DNA of 64,000 nt from RGIG5612 sp045598285 (GTDB lineage: Bacteria > Bacillota > Clostridia > Lachnospirales > Lachnospiraceae), in the NCBI GenBank assembly GCA_045598285.1, contig JAZLLU010000012.1, positions 62,001 through 126,000 of the forward strand. Reading direction: 5' to 3'. Below are positions 61,126-64,000 of the stretch, piece after piece. Positions within the stretch are counted from its first letter, which is position 1, and every line of letters begins with the position of its first letter. The translations under genes were made by a program, and so were the position numbers. The notes beneath the pieces were generated by a model. It had not been told where the DNA came from, ran no database searches, and saw only the letters and a program-made list of their open reading frames with translations.

Positions 61126-62078
61126 TCTCTACTCCTTCCTCTTTCTACTGTTACACGGATTCTAGGATCTAGTAAGCCATAAACAATATCAAGTACTACC
61201 ATAACACCAATGTACAAAGTCGAATAAATTATTCCAAGTGCAAGTACGTAGTTATAATCGATACCTTCACCTGTAATTGCATCAACCATTAATTTTCCAA
61301 GTCCATTGATACCATAAATTTTTTCTACTACCAAAGCTCCTGTTAATAAATCAACAACTAAAGGAGCAATAACTGTAACTATAGGAATAAGTGCATTCCT
61401 TAAAATATGTTTTGATACAAGTTTACTTCCATACAAACCTTTTGATTCTGCAAGCAATACATAATCGCTATCCATAACCTCAACCATTTCGTTTCTTGTA
61501 AAACGAGCTATTGTTGACATTGAAAACAGCGACAACGAAAATGCCGGTAATATCGCCGATAACAAAAATTGGTTTTTATCAAAGAAGAATGGAAATATTG
61601 GTGTCTTAAATGCAAAGAAATATTGCAAGAAAATCATAAATACATATGATGGAACGCAAACACCTATTATTGAAAGGACTGTACAAAATACATCCCAAAA
61701 TTTTCCTCTATTAAGTGCGGCTGCTATTCCCAAAATCAAGCCAATTACAACACCAAAACATATAGACAGACCACCTATTCTAAATGAATTACTGGTGCAG
61801 TTTGGTAATACAGTCGCAATAGGAGCACCATTATAAAGTGATGAGCCTTTTCCAAAGCTACCACTTTCGAAGATGTTCTTAATGTAATCACCAAATTGTA
61901 CCAATATTGGTTTATCGAGACCCATTTCAATACGTTTTGCCGCAATTGCCTCTGCGCTCATTCTTTCTGACGGGAATGGATTTCCTGGCATAATACGAAC
62001 AAGCAAAAACAAAACAAACGTAATGATTAAAAGTGTAACGATACCCATTATTACTCTTTTAATAATATATTTTGCCAT
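61122..62078 (-). CDS. oppB: oligopeptide ABC transporter permease OppB-type
   Basis: 318 residues from ATG at 62078, preceded by GGAAA; a TTG two codons upstream is an alternative. Six membrane helices, starting YIIKRVIMGIVTLLIITFVLF, typical for OppB/DppB. RIMPGNPFP and the EAA motif in VEVMDSDYVLLAESKGLYGSKLVSKHILRNALIP (residues about 215-250, given by position) are conserved. Partner of OppC. Confidence 0.93.
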   Translation of the reverse strand: MAKYIIKRVIMGIVTLLIITFVLFLLVRIMPGNPFPSERMSAEAIAAKRIEMGLDKPILVQFGDYIKNIFESGSFGKGSSLYNGAPIATVLPNCTSNSFRIGGLSICFGVVIGLILGIAAALNRGKFWDVFCTVLSIIGVCVPSYVFMIFLQYFFAFKTPIFPFFFDKNQFLLSAILPAFSLSLFSMSTIARFTRNEMVEVMDSDYVLLAESKGLYGSKLVSKHILRNALIPIVTVIAPLVVDLLTGALVVEKIYGINGLGKLMVDAITGEGIDYNYVLALGIIYSTLYIGVMVVLDIVYGLLDPRIRVTVERGRSRE

Positions 62079-62134
62079 TTTCAAATTTCCTAACTACTTA
62101 ATTTACTACAAAAATTTCTTTCCCAGTTTTACGA

Positions 62135-62172
62135 ATATATCAGAGTGACCTTAAAAGGCCGCTCTGATATAT
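62135..62172 (-). other. stem-loop between oppA and oppB
   Basis: A 13-base-pair stem with one G-U pair (62135-62147 with 62160-62172) lies in the 120-base gap. On the minus strand it is followed by only a mixed T-rich stretch. Such hairpins often raise expression of the binding protein relative to the membrane subunits by partial termination or 3' end protection. Confidence 0.75.
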
Positions 62173-62206
62173 GTTAATTTTATTACAATAATTACAATTT
62201 GTTAAA

Positions 62207-63877
62207 TTATTTAACTATTGTTGCATTCTTATAAACTCTGTTAAGAGCTACTGGGTGGAATTCAACTCCTTCGAGAATTCCTGAAATAAGGTTTGCATTA
62301 GCTTTTGTGTAAAGAGGTGCGATAACAGCTTCGCTCATAACTATCTTTTCACCTTCATATAATGCTGCCCAACGAGCGTCATAATCTGATACATAAGCGC
62401 CTACTGTACAATCTTTAATAATTTGATCGTAAGCTGCACTGCTCCAGAAACCATAGTTGTTAGCATTACCTGTTGTCCACATACCCATGTATGTCATAGG
62501 ATCTGCGTAGTCAGGTCCCCATCTTGTAAGAGCTACTTCGTAGTCATCATTTTGCATCTTATCAAGACGTTCAGCCTTTGTCATAGGTGCAAGTGTAATA
62601 GTTACGCCAGGAAGGTTAGCTTCAATTTGTTCTTTAATAGCTTGAGCAACTTTAGTTACTTCATCACCTTCGTTGTTACCAAATACCATTGTGAATGAGA
62701 ATGTATCAACGCCAAGTTCAGCTTTAGCTTTTGCAAAATACTCTTGAGCTTTTGCTACATCAAATGAGCAAACATCTTTGAACATATTTTGGTCAGCTGA
62801 GAAGTCTTCTCCTGTTGACGCTGAAGAAGCAAATTGTGGAGGAACAGCTGTGTATGTAGGAAGTGAACCGTCCATTACATAGTTGTTAACGAGTGCTTCT
62901 CTATCAATTGCATTTGTAAATGCAAGACGAAGGTTTGTGTTTGCAAGATAACCATTTGCATTATTCTTTGTCTGGCTAAATGTTAAGTACCACATATATC
63001 CAGCACCAGTAACCTTAAGGTTATTAGCGATTGAACCAGATTCTTTAACAGCTGCAACTTGGTCGCCACTTACTGTAACGAGGTCTAAGTTTCCGCTCTG
63101 GAATGCTGTTAATGCGTTATCTGACGAACCAACTACTTGGTAATTAATTCCATCTAATTTAACTTTGTCTGCATCATAGTAATCTTCATTCTTTACAAGT
63201 GAAAGGCTAGCTGTACCAGGTGTGTAATCTGAAAGTATAAAAGCACCATTTGAAAGGAATGTGTCTGGGCTTGTACCATACATACCATCATCTAAACTCT
63301 CATAGAATTTTTGGTTGATTGGATAGAATGTTGGGAAGTACATAAGTGATGGGAAGAATGAAACAGGTACTTCCAATTGTACTTCTAATGTCTTATCATC
63401 AATTGCTTTAACACCCAATGTTTTAGGGTCAGCACCATCATAAAGAATAGCATCAGCATTCTTTATTGCACCAACAGATGAATCAAACATATAGTTATAT
63501 TCTTCGTTTGCTGTCATAGCAAGTCGCCATGCGAATACAAAGTCGTTAGCTGTAACAGGATCACCATTAGTCCAGTTAGCATCATCGCGAATCTTGAATG
63601 TATATGTGCATCCGTCATCAGAAACAGACCAGCTTTCAGCTAAAGCAGCAACTGCTGCACCATCAGCGTCCATCTGAGTCAAACCATCAATACAGTCAGC
63701 GATTACTTCAAAAGAGTCACCATCTGTAGCGAGGTTAGTGTCAAGTGACATAACGTTTGTTCCTAACATAACGTTAGCAACAGCGCCTTTAGCTTTTTTC
63801 TTTCCGCAACCTGCGCAAAGACCTGCTACTAAAGCAACAGAAAGAGCTACAAGCATAATTGTTTTTAGTTTTCTCAT
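62207..63877 (-). CDS. oppA: oligopeptide-binding lipoprotein OppA-type
   Basis: 556 residues of the SBP_bac_5 family. The signal peptide ends in lipobox VAGLCAGC, with Cys24 as the lipid site. Then come the family features: ADGDSFEVIADCIDGLTQ, the signature WTNGDPVTANDFVFAWRLAM, IDDKTLEVQLEVPVSFFPSLM and the central NLRLAFTNAIDREALVNNYV. Ligand size cannot be read; the order A-B-C-D-F supports a peptide transporter. The ribosome site TAGGAGG is strong. It is the first gene, behind a good promoter. Confidence 0.94.
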   Translation of the reverse strand: MRKLKTIMLVALSVALVAGLCAGCGKKKAKGAVANVMLGTNVMSLDTNLATDGDSFEVIADCIDGLTQMDADGAAVAALAESWSVSDDGCTYTFKIRDDANWTNGDPVTANDFVFAWRLAMTANEEYNYMFDSSVGAIKNADAILYDGADPKTLGVKAIDDKTLEVQLEVPVSFFPSLMYFPTFYPINQKFYESLDDGMYGTSPDTFLSNGAFILSDYTPGTASLSLVKNEDYYDADKVKLDGINYQVVGSSDNALTAFQSGNLDLVTVSGDQVAAVKESGSIANNLKVTGAGYMWYLTFSQTKNNANGYLANTNLRLAFTNAIDREALVNNYVMDGSLPTYTAVPPQFASSASTGEDFSADQNMFKDVCSFDVAKAQEYFAKAKAELGVDTFSFTMVFGNNEGDEVTKVAQAIKEQIEANLPGVTITLAPMTKAERLDKMQNDDYEVALTRWGPDYADPMTYMGMWTTGNANNYGFWSSAAYDQIIKDCTVGAYVSDYDARWAALYEGEKIVMSEAVIAPLYTKANANLISGILEGVEFHPVALNRVYKNATIVK

Positions 63878-63911
63878 GTTTATTTCCTCCTAAACATTTT
63901 TTACTTTAGCG

Positions 63912-63927
63912 TGGTAATGTGTTACCA
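63912..63927. promoter_or_regulatory. palindrome in the oppA leader, possible operator
   Basis: TGGTAA and TTACCA flank a four-base spacer about 20-35 bases downstream of the -10 box, a place where a repressor could block transcription. Confidence 0.45.
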
Positions 63928-63945
63928 AATTAATGTATTGCAGTG

Positions 63946-63974
63946 ATTTTACACTACCATATCCAATAAGTCAA
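63946..63974 (-). promoter_or_regulatory. promoter of the opp operon
   Basis: TTGACT and TAAAAT, 17 bases apart on the minus strand, about 70 bases before the oppA start. The -35 box differs from consensus at one base. Confidence 0.7.
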
Positions 63975-64000
63975 CAATAATTACTAAAAAAGTTGTTTAT

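Overview
The window looks like chromosomal DNA of an AT-rich, Gram-positive anaerobe of the Clostridia, most likely Lachnospiraceae. This rests on the very low GC, strong AGGAGG-type ribosome binding sites, a PolC-type replicase, the clostridial order pyrH-frr-uppS-cdsA-dxr-rseP-ispG-polC, the order rimP-nusA-ylxQ-infB-rbfA-nrnA-truB-ribF, the fhs/fchA/folD one-carbon genes, ECF transporters and a dockerin protein. The family name is an inference; no 16S gene is present. Nearly all genes lie on the minus strand. I saw no insertion sequence, prophage or CRISPR array.

Layout. 1-4.6 kb: the 3' part of dprA, folD, and a plus-strand pair of envelope genes (a phosphodiester-glycosidase-like protein and a repeat-bearing membrane protein). 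4.6-10.9 kb: the F1Fo ATP synthase operon, in which subunit delta appears only as a truncated N-terminal fusion to alpha and subunit c carries an N-terminal extension. 11.0-14.7 kb: fchA, fhs and folC. 14.7-20.6 kb: a catabolic cluster (CoA-transferase B and A, thiolase, cyclase-family hydrolase, 3-hydroxyacyl-CoA-dehydrogenase-like protein, SDR reductase) that closely matches the enzyme types of anaerobic phloroglucinol degradation. 20.7-25.9 kb: an ECF vitamin transporter operon behind a cobalamin riboswitch, with two lipoproteins. 25.9-26.7 kb: non-coding DNA with a strong hairpin and a 63-bp tandem duplication. 26.7-31.1 kb: a dockerin-tagged glucosaminidase with a membrane partner, a kinase-like protein, a small membrane protein, a structured non-coding block and a solitary LysR-type DNA-binding domain. 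31.2-40.3 kb: an EamA exporter and the nusA-infB translation/ribosome maturation operon. 40.3-43.9 kb: a heterodimeric ABC exporter. 43.9-46.5 kb: tRNA-Glu, an orphan DNA methyltransferase, a phosphoesterase and a ferredoxin-nitroreductase. 46.6-56.7 kb: a replication, isoprenoid and lipid operon with an exonuclease-less PolC. 56.8-63.9 kb: a TetR regulator and an oppABCDF peptide transporter operon.

How the genes work together. FolD lacks the lysine and glutamine needed for cyclohydrolase activity, while FchA, a separate cyclohydrolase, is encoded nearby; together with Fhs they would interconvert formate and methylene-THF. In the 14.7-20.6 kb cluster, the reductase, ring-opening hydrolase and hydroxy-oxohexanoate dehydrogenase would turn a phloroglucinol-type ring into 3,5-dioxohexanoate. 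The known clostridial route then uses a BKACE-type lyase; none is present here. Instead a CoA-transferase and a thiolase are encoded next door, suggesting CoA activation followed by thiolysis to acetoacetyl-CoA and acetyl-CoA. This possible pathway variant is the strongest candidate for something undescribed. The exonuclease-less PolC, the delta-alpha ATP synthase fusion and the split one-carbon enzymes are the next most unusual points.
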